A stretch of DNA of 49,323 bases from Marinobacterium rhizophilum DSM 18822 (lineage in GTDB: Bacteria > Pseudomonadota > Gammaproteobacteria > Pseudomonadales > Balneatricaceae): contig NZ_KB899100.1 of NCBI RefSeq assembly GCF_000378045.1, forward strand, positions 108,799 to 158,121, written 5' to 3'. This document shows positions 8,550 to 16,062 of the stretch, one piece after another. Under the pieces are notes generated by a model, which did no database searches, was not told the origin of the DNA, and saw only the letters and a list, made by a program, of their open reading frames with translations. Position 1 is the stretch's first letter; each line of letters begins with the position of its first letter. Both the position numbers and the translations under genes were made by a program.

Positions 8550-9437
8550 ATGTCCGTGCCAAGCGCTTATCTGGCCGTACTGGCGATCTGGGCCACCACC
8601 CCGCTGGGGGTAGCCTGGAGCAGCGAAACCGTCAACCCACTCATGGCCGCCTGGCTGCGCATGGGCATTGCCGCAGTACTGGGCTGGCTGCTGGTGCGTG
8701 GACTGCGACTGGACATGCCCTGGCATCGCAGCGCCCTGAGGTCCTACGCTTACGCGACCCTTGGCATCTTTGGCGCCATGAGTGCCACCTACATGGCCGC
8801 GCGTTATGTACCCTCCGGCCTGATATCGGTGATCTTTGGCCTGTCACCGGTCATTTCGGCCGTGCTGGCGCAGGCGCTTTTGCGCGAAGCTCCGCTGGCA
8901 CCGCACCGCTGGCTGGCCTGCGCCATTGCGCTGCTCGGTCTGGGCTGGATCTTTATGGACGACGCGACCCTCAGCCCCGGGACCTGGCCGGGTATTGCGC
9001 TGCTGTTACTGGCGGTGATGCTGTTCAGTCTCAGCGGCGTGATGGTCAAGCGGGAGGCACTGGCGATTCATCCGCTGCCCCATACCGTGGGGGCGCTGTT
9101 GCTCAGCCTGCCTTGCTACGGTCTGACATGGCTGCTGCTGGATGGAACGGCGCCGACGTTTGATTTTGACAGCCACTCGCCCTGGGCAATTCTGTACCTG
9201 GCGGTATTTGGCTCTCTGATCGGTTTTGTCAGCTATTACCACATTCTCAGCAAGCTGCCGCCCAGTACCGTGGCCCTGGTCACCCTGATCACGCCGGTAT
9301 TCGCACTGCTGCTGGGCAGCCTGCTGAATCATGAAAATATTGGCCTGAGTGTCTGGAGCGGAACGGCCATCATCATGGCGGGTCTGGCCATCTTTTTCTG
9401 GGGCCACCGGCTTAAACCTGTCCGGCTGCGCTCATAA
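8550..9437 (+). CDS. EamA/DMT-family transporter (first copy)
   Basis: Inner-membrane protein of 295 aa with ten predicted hydrophobic segments in two EamA repeats (about residues 5-135 and 147-285), typical of the drug/metabolite transporter superfamily. Members export amino acids, metabolites or toxic compounds. The start is ATG at 8550 with AAGGAG at 8538-8543; an in-frame upstream start at 8379 would read through the terminator stem and is unlikely. It lies behind an attenuator-like leader and is followed 50 bp later by a second EamA gene, so the two may form an operon. Substrate unknown. Confidence 0.9.
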   Translation: MSVPSAYLAVLAIWATTPLGVAWSSETVNPLMAAWLRMGIAAVLGWLLVRGLRLDMPWHRSALRSYAYATLGIFGAMSATYMAARYVPSGLISVIFGLSPVISAVLAQALLREAPLAPHRWLACAIALLGLGWIFMDDATLSPGTWPGIALLLLAVMLFSLSGVMVKREALAIHPLPHTVGALLLSLPCYGLTWLLLDGTAPTFDFDSHSPWAILYLAVFGSLIGFVSYYHILSKLPPSTVALVTLITPVFALLLGSLLNHENIGLSVWSGTAIIMAGLAIFFWGHRLKPVRLRS

Positions 9438-9449
9438 CCCAGCTTAAAC

Positions 9450-9467
9450 CGGGGGCGCTTGCCCCCG
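9450..9467 (+). other. Intercistronic hairpin between the EamA genes
   Basis: Perfect 7-bp stem CGGGGGC / GCCCCCG with loop GCTT, 21 bp before the second EamA start. No T-run follows. It may adjust the relative expression of the two genes. Confidence 0.5.
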
Positions 9468-9487
9468 AACCAAAGAGAATCTGTACG

Positions 9488-10405
9488 ATGTCATCATCCA
9501 ATCAAACAGCGCACGTTCCGCTGGGACACAACGACGACCACGCCAAAGGCATGCTGATTGCCGCCTTCGGTGTACTGGTGCTGAGTTTTGATGCCCTGCT
9601 GATCCGCCTGGCAGACAGCTCATCTTATAATGTCACCTTTTGGCGCGGCAGCCTGACATGCCTGGCCACTCTGGTGCTATGCCTGTGCTGGCGCAAACGC
9701 CAGCGCTGGCCAGCAACACCGGCACTGTGGCTTGCAGGCATCGCCATTGCGTCCCTCTATGGCGTGAATACCTGGCTGTTTGTCTTCTCCATCAGTCATA
9801 CCAGTACCGCCAATACCGTGGTCATCCTCGCCAGCTCTCCGCTGTTCGCAGCGCTTTTTTCCCGCCTGTTGCTGGGCGAGCGGGTGCTGCGCCGTACCCT
9901 GATCGCCATCGGCGTATCCGTGGCCGGCGTGCTGGTCGTGTTTGCCGGCTCCGACAGCGCCGCCAGCCAGTGGCTGGGGGATCTTGCCGCGCTGACCCTG
10001 GCCGCCAGTATGGGTGTCATGTTTACCCTGCTGCGCCGTTTTCCAGCCCTGCCCAGGCTGCCGATCATCGCCATGGCCGGTGCCATCGCCGCTGTGATCA
10101 GCTGGCCACTGGCCACCCCATTGGCACTGCAGCCCTCAAGCTATGGCTGGCTTGCGCTCATGGGGCTGCTCCAGATTCCGCTGGCAACCCTGCTGATCAT
10201 GACGGCTCCACGCTACCTGCCCTCCACCGAGGTCAGTCTGTTCATGCTGCTGGAAACCGTGCTGGGGCCTGTCTGGGTCTGGCTGATACTGGGCGAAACC
10301 ACCTCGGTCCATACCCTGGTGGGGGGAAGTGCCATTCTCGGCGCCATCAGTGTGAACACCTGGCTGGCATTGCGCCGGACATCGGTTAACGCGGCCATCG
10401 CCTAG
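9488..10405 (+). CDS. EamA/DMT-family transporter (second copy)
   Basis: Inner-membrane protein of 305 aa with ten hydrophobic segments in two EamA repeats (about 20-150 and 163-295). The N-terminal about 18 residues are hydrophilic and histidine/asparagine-rich. Its sequence is only distantly like the first copy, so this is probably not a recent duplication. The pair could work on related substrates or as a two-subunit exporter, but nothing in the sequence decides this. ATG at 9488 follows AAAGAGA. No clear terminator follows before dsbB. Confidence 0.9.
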   Translation: MSSSNQTAHVPLGHNDDHAKGMLIAAFGVLVLSFDALLIRLADSSSYNVTFWRGSLTCLATLVLCLCWRKRQRWPATPALWLAGIAIASLYGVNTWLFVFSISHTSTANTVVILASSPLFAALFSRLLLGERVLRRTLIAIGVSVAGVLVVFAGSDSAASQWLGDLAALTLAASMGVMFTLLRRFPALPRLPIIAMAGAIAAVISWPLATPLALQPSSYGWLALMGLLQIPLATLLIMTAPRYLPSTEVSLFMLLETVLGPVWVWLILGETTSVHTLVGGSAILGAISVNTWLALRRTSVNAAIA

Positions 10406-10561
10406 CAGAAATAGTGACGTGCTACAGCGGTATAAACGGGTCGCCGATCCGGCAGGGCCAGGCGATGTCGCCAAAACGCGTCACGGCGACGCGACGCCCT
10501 CTGGAACCAGACCGTGGTTTTATGTTCAGATAGCGCAACGACTTTGCCTAAGGACGCACCC

Positions 10562-11077
10562 ATGCTCAACCAGCTATCAACTCTCGGGCGCAGCGCCTGG
10601 TACTGGCTGGCGATGATTCTGATCGGCCTGAGTGCCGAAGGTATCGCGCTTTATTACCAGTACGAACTGGGCTATGGCCCCTGTGTCCTTTGTGTACACA
10701 TTCGACTTTGGCTGGCGGGTTTCATTCTGGCCTGTGTACTGGGTCTGCTCGGCTGTGGCTGGACCTTCACCCGCAAACTGGCTCAACTGCTGAGCTTTGT
10801 CGCGATGCTGGGCATGCTGGAGCGCAGCTGGAAGACGCTCGGCGTCGAGCGCGGCTGGATCGAAGGCAGCTGCAGCATGGAGTCGGGCCTGCCCGCCTGG
10901 TTTGTACCGGAGCAGTGGTTGCCGGCAGTATTCGAGATCTGGGAACCCTGCGGTTACACGCCCGAGATGCCGTTTGGCTTCACCATGGCCGAAGTCCTGC
11001 TGGTTTTCTCCGCCGTCTTGAGCGTGCTGACCGGGTTGATACTGATCTCCAGGGCACGCCGCAAAAGTTATTTCTGA
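10562..11077 (+). CDS. dsbB: Disulfide bond formation protein DsbB
   Basis: Inner-membrane quinone-linked oxidase of 171 aa that reoxidises DsbA in the periplasm. Four hydrophobic segments are visible. Both redox pairs fall at the same residue numbers as in E. coli DsbB: Cys41/Cys44 in PCVLC, and Cys104 and Cys130 in the second periplasmic loop. Arg48, next to the quinone site in the family, is present in HIRLW. The ATG at 10562 has AAGGA at 10550-10554; an in-frame start 16 codons upstream is less likely. No dsbA is in the window. Transcription ends at the bidirectional terminator shared with leuA. Confidence 0.95.
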   Translation: MLNQLSTLGRSAWYWLAMILIGLSAEGIALYYQYELGYGPCVLCVHIRLWLAGFILACVLGLLGCGWTFTRKLAQLLSFVAMLGMLERSWKTLGVERGWIEGSCSMESGLPAWFVPEQWLPAVFEIWEPCGYTPEMPFGFTMAEVLLVFSAVLSVLTGLILISRARRKSYF

Positions 11078-11093
11078 TAAGCGCCCGGCAATA

Positions 11094-11127
11094 AAAAAAT
11101 CCCGTGCACCGATGCACGGGATTTTTT
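11094..11127. terminator. Bidirectional intrinsic terminator between dsbB and leuA
   Basis: A perfect 15-bp inverted repeat, AAAAAATCCCGTGCA / TGCACGGGATTTTTT with loop CCGA, gives a GC stem followed by a T-run on both strands. It lies 17 bp after dsbB and 4 bp after the leuA stop. Confidence 0.93.
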
Positions 11128-11130
11128 GTT

Positions 11131-12813
11131 TCAGGCCGCGGCCACCTGGCCCTCGCTCCCTCCTCTGGCCACGGCACCCAGGATCGCATTCAGGGATGCG
11201 GTGACGATATCCTCGCTGACCGCCACTCCGCTGTAGCGGCTGCCGTTGAATCCCATCTGCACGAAACTGATCGCCTCGGCGCCTTCGCCGTGGGTGTCGC
11301 CCAGCGCATGTTCGCTGTATTCCACCAGTACCGCCGGAGCCTGCATCTCGCGGTTCAGCGCATCGACAAAGGCACCCACGACACCGGTGCCCGTGCCCGC
11401 CACCGAGCGGGTTTCACCCTGCCAGTGAATAGCCGCGCTCAGGCGATCCTGACCCTGCTCACGGCTGAGCTGGTAGCTCAATATACGCGCACCACTGTCG
11501 GCTGCGTCCAGGTAGGTCTCGTTGAAGATCCGCCAGATCTGGGCACCCGTCAGCTCGCTGGACGACGCCTCGGTGGCCTGCTGCACCTTGGCGCTGAACT
11601 CGATCTGCATCCAGCGAGGCATCTGGATACCGTATTCGCGCTCCAGCACATAGGCCACGCCGCCCTTGCCGGACTGGCTGTTGATGCGGATCACCGCCTG
11701 GTAGTCCCGCCCCAGATCTTCCGGATCGATGGGCAGGTAGGCCACTTCCCAGGGCGCGTCAGGCTGGCGCCGAGCCAGGCACTTGCGAATGGCATCCTGG
11801 TGACTGCCCGAAAAGGCCGTAAAGACCAGCTCACCGGCATAAGGATGACGCGGATGCACCGGCAACTGGGTACAGGCTTTCACGCACTCGACAATCTCGT
11901 CCATGTTGGCCAGGTCCAGCTGCGGATCCACACCCTGGCTGTACAGGTTCAGTGCCATGGTGACGATATCCATGTTGCCGGTACGTTCGCCATTGCCCAG
12001 CAGCGTGCCCTCGATGCGATCCGCACCGGCCATGACGCCGAGCTCAGCCGCCGCCACGCCGCAGCCGCGGTCGTTGTGGGTGTGCAGGCTGATGATGATC
12101 GAATCACGTCGGGCAATATGATCGCAGACCCACTCCACCTGATCGGCAAAGACATTGGGGGTCGACATCTCCACCGTGGCCGGCAGGTTGATAATGACCT
12201 TGTTCTGCGGCGTTGGCTGCCATACGGCGGTCACCGCATCGCAGACGTCCACCGCGTAGTCCATCTCCGTGCCGGTGAAGCTCTCGGGGGAATACTGAAA
12301 CACCCACTCAGTTGCGGGATTCTCCGCCGCCAGGCGCGCAACGGTGCGGGCACCGTTGACCGCAATCGCCTTGATACCCTCGCGATCCAGTCCGAACACC
12401 TGTTCGCGCTGCACGGTGGAGGTTGAGTTATACAGATGCACAATCGCCCGGCGTACTCCGCGCAGCGACTCAAAGGTACGCGCGATCAGCTCATCCCGCG
12501 CCTGGGTCAGCACCTGGATGGTGACATCATCGGGAATCAGGTTGTCATTGATCAGGGAGCGGACAAAGTCGAAGTCCGGCTGGGAAGCGGCGGGAAAGCC
12601 CACCTCGATTTCCTTGAAGCCCAGCTTTACCAGCAACTCGAACATGCGGCGTTTCTGCACCACGTTCATGGGCTCAATCAGCGCCTGGTTGCCGTCACGC
12701 AGGTCGACGCTGCACCAGCGGGGCGCGCGATCAATGATCTGGTCCGGCCAGCGGCGGTCGGTCTTGCGAATGGGGGCAAAGGGGCGGTACTTACGGTGGT
12801 CAAACGAGTTCAT
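11131..12813 (-). CDS. leuA: 2-isopropylmalate synthase
   Basis: First committed enzyme of leucine biosynthesis: condenses acetyl-CoA with 3-methyl-2-oxobutanoate. The protein is 560 aa, the long LeuA form also found in Pseudomonas. The N-terminal TIM barrel begins with RWPDQIIDRAP and carries the DLRDGNQAL motif with the metal-binding aspartate, GFKEIEVGFP, and HTHNDRGCGVA with metal-binding histidines. The C-terminal about 130 residues, with GTGVVGAFVDALN, form the leucine-binding regulatory domain. The ATG at 12813 follows CGGAG; an upstream in-frame start at 12918 is not supported. No other leu gene is adjacent. Confidence 0.96.
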   Translation of the reverse strand: MNSFDHRKYRPFAPIRKTDRRWPDQIIDRAPRWCSVDLRDGNQALIEPMNVVQKRRMFELLVKLGFKEIEVGFPAASQPDFDFVRSLINDNLIPDDVTIQVLTQARDELIARTFESLRGVRRAIVHLYNSTSTVQREQVFGLDREGIKAIAVNGARTVARLAAENPATEWVFQYSPESFTGTEMDYAVDVCDAVTAVWQPTPQNKVIINLPATVEMSTPNVFADQVEWVCDHIARRDSIIISLHTHNDRGCGVAAAELGVMAGADRIEGTLLGNGERTGNMDIVTMALNLYSQGVDPQLDLANMDEIVECVKACTQLPVHPRHPYAGELVFTAFSGSHQDAIRKCLARRQPDAPWEVAYLPIDPEDLGRDYQAVIRINSQSGKGGVAYVLEREYGIQMPRWMQIEFSAKVQQATEASSSELTGAQIWRIFNETYLDAADSGARILSYQLSREQGQDRLSAAIHWQGETRSVAGTGTGVVGAFVDALNREMQAPAVLVEYSEHALGDTHGEGAEAISFVQMGFNGSRYSGVAVSEDIVTASLNAILGAVARGGSEGQVAAA

Positions 12814-13057
12814 GCGGTTTCTCCGGGTATCGATACGGGTCGCGATAAGAAGTCGCGAAGGTGGCAGAAGCCAGGCTACCGGGCGCCACTGAAACTCGTG
12901 GCCCGGCAACCGCGTCAAAGTCGTATCGATAGCATGCTGAAATACTGCACAAGCTCACCCTGAACACTGAAAAATGGGAGTGAAACGCTGAACACCTTCA
13001 CCGGGCTCGGTAGCCCTGATTCTTCGGCCCTTGTGGGGCACGGCAGCGCAGGCAGGA

Positions 13058-13113
13058 CCGGCTCTCTTATGGGGAGTTCCGGACGCCGGTTCTCTTGATG
13101 GGAGCTCCGGTTG
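13058..13113. repeat. Two tandem 28-bp repeats upstream of leuA
   Basis: Copies at 13058-13085 and 13086-13113 match at 21 of 28 positions. Each starts CCGG and has a second CCGG near its 3' end with CTCTT and GGGAG between, so each can form an imperfect hairpin. Role unknown; could be a paired regulator site or a small decayed repeat. Confidence 0.6.
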
Positions 13114-13202
13114 CCGCAAGCGCTGGGGGGATCAGCGATTTCGTGAAGCCATTGTAGGGGTATTGCGGGGGTGAATGTGTGCAAAGGCGCCACCACAAAC
13201 AC

Positions 13203-13310
13203 GCAATATTAGAGCTAAACACCAATAATTATTATATAAGTAGATTATTAATGCACTTATAAATCTTTAACAGTATATTACCAACTAATTATCTATCATA
13301 AACCGCGATT
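13203..13310. other. AT-rich block upstream of LysR gene
   Basis: About 108 bp, roughly three-quarters A+T, in a GC-rich neighbourhood, with many TATA/TTAA steps. Probably promoter or regulator-binding DNA between leuA and the LysR gene; nothing more specific is visible. Confidence 0.5.
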
Positions 13311-13490
13311 TTGCGTCGTTACTGGTACACTCAAGCGGGCATAACATGCAGGGGAACCAGGCGGTCGCCCCTCAGCAACCCGATGCCCGAAAACAATCGA
13401 GACCCGCCCTGGCGTCACGGTTGCCAGCGGCGGGGACACAACAATAAGGGAGCGGAATCCGTTACCTGCCCTCATTCACAAAGGACTTTT

Positions 13491-14437
13491 ATGGCGTCTT
13501 CCTTTGGCTTTGACCTGCGCACTCTGGAGGCTTTCGTCCAGATTGCCGAGTCCGGTAACCTGACCCTGGCCGGCCAGCGCCTGGGCATGAGCCAGTCGTC
13601 TTTATCGCAAATCCTTACCAACCTGGAAGCCGAGATGCGCGTCGAACTGATGGATCGCAGCGTCCGGCCCATGGAGATCACCACTGCCGGGCGCTACCTG
13701 TACGACCGGGCCCAGAGTTTGCTGCAGGAAGCCCGTCTTACCAGTCAGAAGATGCGCAAGGCCGACTACAAGTTGCTGCGCCACGTAAAGATCGCCCTGG
13801 TGGATTCCATTATCACCGCCGTGGGCAAACCCCTGATCGACGTACTGCGCCAGCGCACCCAGAGCTGGGCGGCCATCACCGGACAATCCCACCTGCACGC
13901 CCATATGCTGCTGTCACGCCAGGCGGACATCATCATCTCTGATGATACGCTGTCCGATCACTCGGACCTGGACCGCCACCGCATACTCAGGGAACCCTTT
14001 GTACTGGCAGTGCCCAATGATTATACCGGCCCCAAGACACTGGCCGACGTCCTGCAGCGGCTGGATTTTATCCGCTACAGCACCAGTTCACTGATCGGCC
14101 AGGATGTAGAGCTTTTTTGCGCCTCGCCCGCCAGGAGCCGCCGCTGCGCCTGCAGCTGGACAACTCCTTCGCCGTCGTGTCAGCCGTGGCCAGTGCCATC
14201 GGCTGCACCATCACCACACCGCTGTGTTTGTTCCAGAGCGGCATCCGCCAGCACCAGGTGACGCTGCTGCCACTGGGACAGGGCTTTGCCCGCGAGATCA
14301 CCCTCACAACGCGCAAGGGCGAGCTGGGCGACCTGCCCGGCATGATCGCCCGCGACTGCCGACGCATCCTGCAGGACAGTTTCGTGGCCGAGATCGGTGC
14401 CGAATACGCCTGGCTTACCCCCCAGATAGAGGTGTGA
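13491..14437 (+). pseudogene. LysR-family regulator, interrupted by one-base frameshift
   Basis: LysR-type regulator. The N-terminal winged helix-turn-helix (TLEAFVQIAESGNLTLAGQR, then GMSQSSLSQ) and the start of the effector domain read in one frame from ATG 13491, with AAGGA at 13481-13485. At the T6 run 14113-14118 the frame breaks. The rest of the effector domain (RLARQEPPLRLQLDNSF to LTPQIEV) continues in the -1 frame to TGA at 14437. One extra T would restore a 315-residue protein, the usual LysR length. As written, frame 0 yields an altered C-terminus ending at 14261. This may be a true mutation, a sequencing error in the homopolymer, or slippage. It is the nearest regulator to the amino-alcohol cluster, and its 3' tail is the part copied in the array that follows. 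Confidence 0.85.
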
Positions 14438-14716
14438 ATCGAATGTGGGCTCCCACAGAAGTTCGCGAGTGCTGCCAAGGAAATGGCCGCGGGAAAACTC
14501 CGGGTGCCAGGCATGCATTCCGCAGGACAGTTTCGCCGATATTCGCCCACAGAGTGGGCTCCCACAAGAATCGGTCTAGCGGTCGTAGAAAAAGTTGATG
14601 ATCCAGCGCATCACCAGGACATCGTCGACCCTGGCATCATTCCGCAGGACAGTTTCGTGGCCGAGATCGGTGCCGAATACGCCTGGCTTACCCCCCAGAT
14701 AGAGGTGTGAATCGAA

Positions 14717-14786
14717 TGTGGGCGCCCGGTCTCCGGGCGAACAGGGTCGGCACCGCCGATATTCGCCCACAGAGTGGGCTCCCACA
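14717..14786. repeat. REP doublet (REPIN-like), copy 1
   Basis: A 70-bp element opening TGTGGGCGCCCGG and closing GGGCTCCCACA, with conserved inner parts GGCGAACAGG, TCGGCACC and ATTCGCC. The two halves are inverted REP-like sequences of the GTGGGAGC type known from Pseudomonas and relatives. Confidence 0.75.
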
Positions 14787-14926
14787 GAAGTCGGCTCAGC
14801 GGTCGTAGAAAAAGTTGATGATCCAGCGCATCATCGTCTTCGGCATGCATCCCGCAGGACAGTTTCGTGGCCGAGATCGGTGCCGAATATGCCTGGCTTT
14901 CACCCCAGACAGAGGTGTGAATCGAA

Positions 14927-14996
14927 TGTGGGAGCCCGGTCCCCGGACGAACAGGGTCGGCACCGCCGATATTCGCCCACAGAGTGGGCTTCCACA
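14927..14996. repeat. REP doublet (REPIN-like), copy 2
   Basis: A 70-bp element 210 bp after copy 1. It opens TGTGGGAGCCCGG and closes GGGCTTCCACA, with the same core (CGAACAGG, TCGGCACC, ATTCGCC). Confidence 0.75.
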
Positions 14997-15136
14997 GAAG
15001 TCGGCTCAGCGGTCGTAGAAGAAATTGATGATCCAGCGCATCATCGACCTCGGCATGCATTCCGCAGGACAGTTTCGTGGCCGAAATCGGTGCCGAATAT
15101 GCCTGGCTTTCACCCCAGACAGAGGTGTGAATCGAA

Positions 15137-15206
15137 TGTGGGAGCCCGGTCCCCGGGCGAACAGGGTCGGCACCGGCAATATTTGCCCACAGAGTGGGCT
15201 CCCACA
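15137..15206. repeat. REP doublet (REPIN-like), copy 3
   Basis: A 70-bp element 210 bp after copy 2 and next to the native amidotransferase 3' end. It opens TGTGGGAGCCCGG and closes GGGCTCCCACA, with the core slightly changed (ATTTGCC for ATTCGCC). Confidence 0.75.
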
Positions 15207-15215
15207 GAAGTCGGC

Positions 15216-15920
15216 TCAGCGGTCGTAGAAGAAATTGATGATCCAGCGCATCACCAGGACATCATCAACCTCGGCGTTGAGTGAATGCAGCGCCTCGCGC
15301 ACCCGGCTGGGTGCTATGCGGTTCTGGCGGCTGAGGGTCAGTTCGCGAGAATAATCGCGGGAAAACTCCGGGTGTCCCTGCACGCTGATCAGGTGATTCT
15401 GGTACTGCAGCATGTAATACGGGCAGAAGGCGCTGCTGGCCAGCACTTCAAAGCCCTCCGGCAACCGGCTGACCTGATCCTGATGGCTGACCACCAGGTC
15501 GATAGCGGGCTTGAACGGTTCCATCCAGGGCTTGCGCACATCGACCTGATTGAAGGATACCCCCACGCCCCAGCCACGATCCGATTGTTCAACCTCGCCA
15601 CCGAGCGCCCGGGCCAGTAGCTGATGGCCAAAACAGATACCGGCGAACTTTTTCTTGGCCGCATCCAGGCGACGAATAAAATCCTCCAGCTCCCCCACCC
15701 AGGCCAAGCCATCGAGCACGCCGTGGCGACTGCCGGAGGTGATATAGGCATCACACTCATCGATATCGGCCGGCAGCTCACCGAGCCTGGCATCGTAGAC
15801 CGCAAACTCAAGCTCCGGGTCGACCTTTAGCATCAGGTCCCGGAACATCTGCGGATAATTGCCAAACCTCTGCTGCAGCTTATCCTGCACATCGTCGCAC
15901 TGCAGAATGCCAATTTTCAT
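15216..15920 (-). CDS. Class I glutamine amidotransferase-like gamma-glutamyl hydrolase
   Basis: Cytoplasmic protein of 234 aa with a class I glutamine amidotransferase fold. The triad is intact: Cys96 in GICFGHQLL, His183 and Glu185 in QGHPEF. No synthase partner domain is attached, as in stand-alone gamma-glutamyl hydrolases such as PuuD or IpuF. Its place beside a gamma-glutamyl ligase and two dehydrogenases suggests that it releases glutamate from the oxidised gamma-glutamyl intermediate, for example gamma-glutamylglycine. ATG at 15920 has AGAGG about 9-13 nt upstream. It is the last gene of the cluster, 142 bp after the alcohol dehydrogenase. Its last codons (WIINFFYDR) are copied three times in the adjacent array. 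Confidence 0.8.
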   Translation of the reverse strand: MKIGILQCDDVQDKLQQRFGNYPQMFRDLMLKVDPELEFAVYDARLGELPADIDECDAYITSGSRHGVLDGLAWVGELEDFIRRLDAAKKKFAGICFGHQLLARALGGEVEQSDRGWGVGVSFNQVDVRKPWMEPFKPAIDLVVSHQDQVSRLPEGFEVLASSAFCPYYMLQYQNHLISVQGHPEFSRDYSRELTLSRQNRIAPSRVREALHSLNAEVDDVLVMRWIINFFYDR

Positions 15921-15947
15921 TGCGTTTTCCTCTTTACCAGGCCATCC

Positions 15948-15963
15948 GGCAGGCTTCCCTGCC
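15948..15963 (-). other. Small intercistronic hairpin
   Basis: GGCAGG / CCTGCC with loop CTTC, in the 142-bp gap between the iron alcohol dehydrogenase and amidotransferase genes. It may affect mRNA processing; no T-run is next to it. Confidence 0.35.
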
Positions 15964-16062
15964 CGCCTGTGAAGCGCCCTTGAAACGGGGCATATTTTTT
16001 AAAACACCTTGGTTTTCAAGAGCTCGTATTGACCCATGGCCAATGGTGACGTCTTCCTGCAA

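Larger units (their letters stand above)
12814..13490. other. 677-bp divergent intergenic region between leuA and LysR
   Basis: No convincing gene. From leuA outward it holds a bulged hairpin (12879-12906), a two-copy 28-bp repeat (13058-13113) and an AT-rich stretch (13203-13310). It should contain the promoters of both leuA and the LysR gene, but I could not fix either with confidence. Confidence 0.6.
14438..15215. repeat. Tandem array of duplicated convergent gene ends plus REP doublets
   Basis: Between the LysR stop and the amidotransferase stop lies a tandem array with an exact 210-bp period. LysR 3'-tail copies start with GCAGGACAGTTTCG at 14644, 14854 and 15064 (native copy at 14371). 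Amidotransferase 3'-tail copies start with GGTCGTAGAA at 14581, 14801 and 15011 (native copy at 15221). Each unit is LysR tail (about 67 bp including TGA), 70-bp REP doublet, then amidotransferase tail (about 50 bp). The first two LysR tails are identical over that stretch; the last two share different substitutions (e.g. TATGCC for TACGCC). The left edge, 14438-14580, is a rearranged partial unit with a collapsed REP doublet. Confidence 0.93.

Noticed and set aside
12915-12935. Six-codon ORF (MLSIRL) upstream of leuA as a leucine leader peptide, with the hairpin at 12879-12906
   Set aside because: Only two leucine codons and no T-run after the hairpin; too weak for an attenuation claim.
14107-14124. 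Programmed -1 ribosomal frameshifting in the LysR gene
   Set aside because: LysR regulators are not known to use it, and no downstream stimulatory structure is apparent; a mutation, sequencing error or slippage is simpler.
14438-15215. Insertion sequence or mobile element as the cause of the array
   Set aside because: No transposase, terminal inverted repeats or target duplications; the units consist of local gene ends plus a small REP doublet.
14718-15284. A 188-codon open frame across the tandem array
   Set aside because: It only exists because the 210-bp unit is a multiple of three with no stop in one frame; it repeats non-coding REP and antisense sequence and has no family resemblance.
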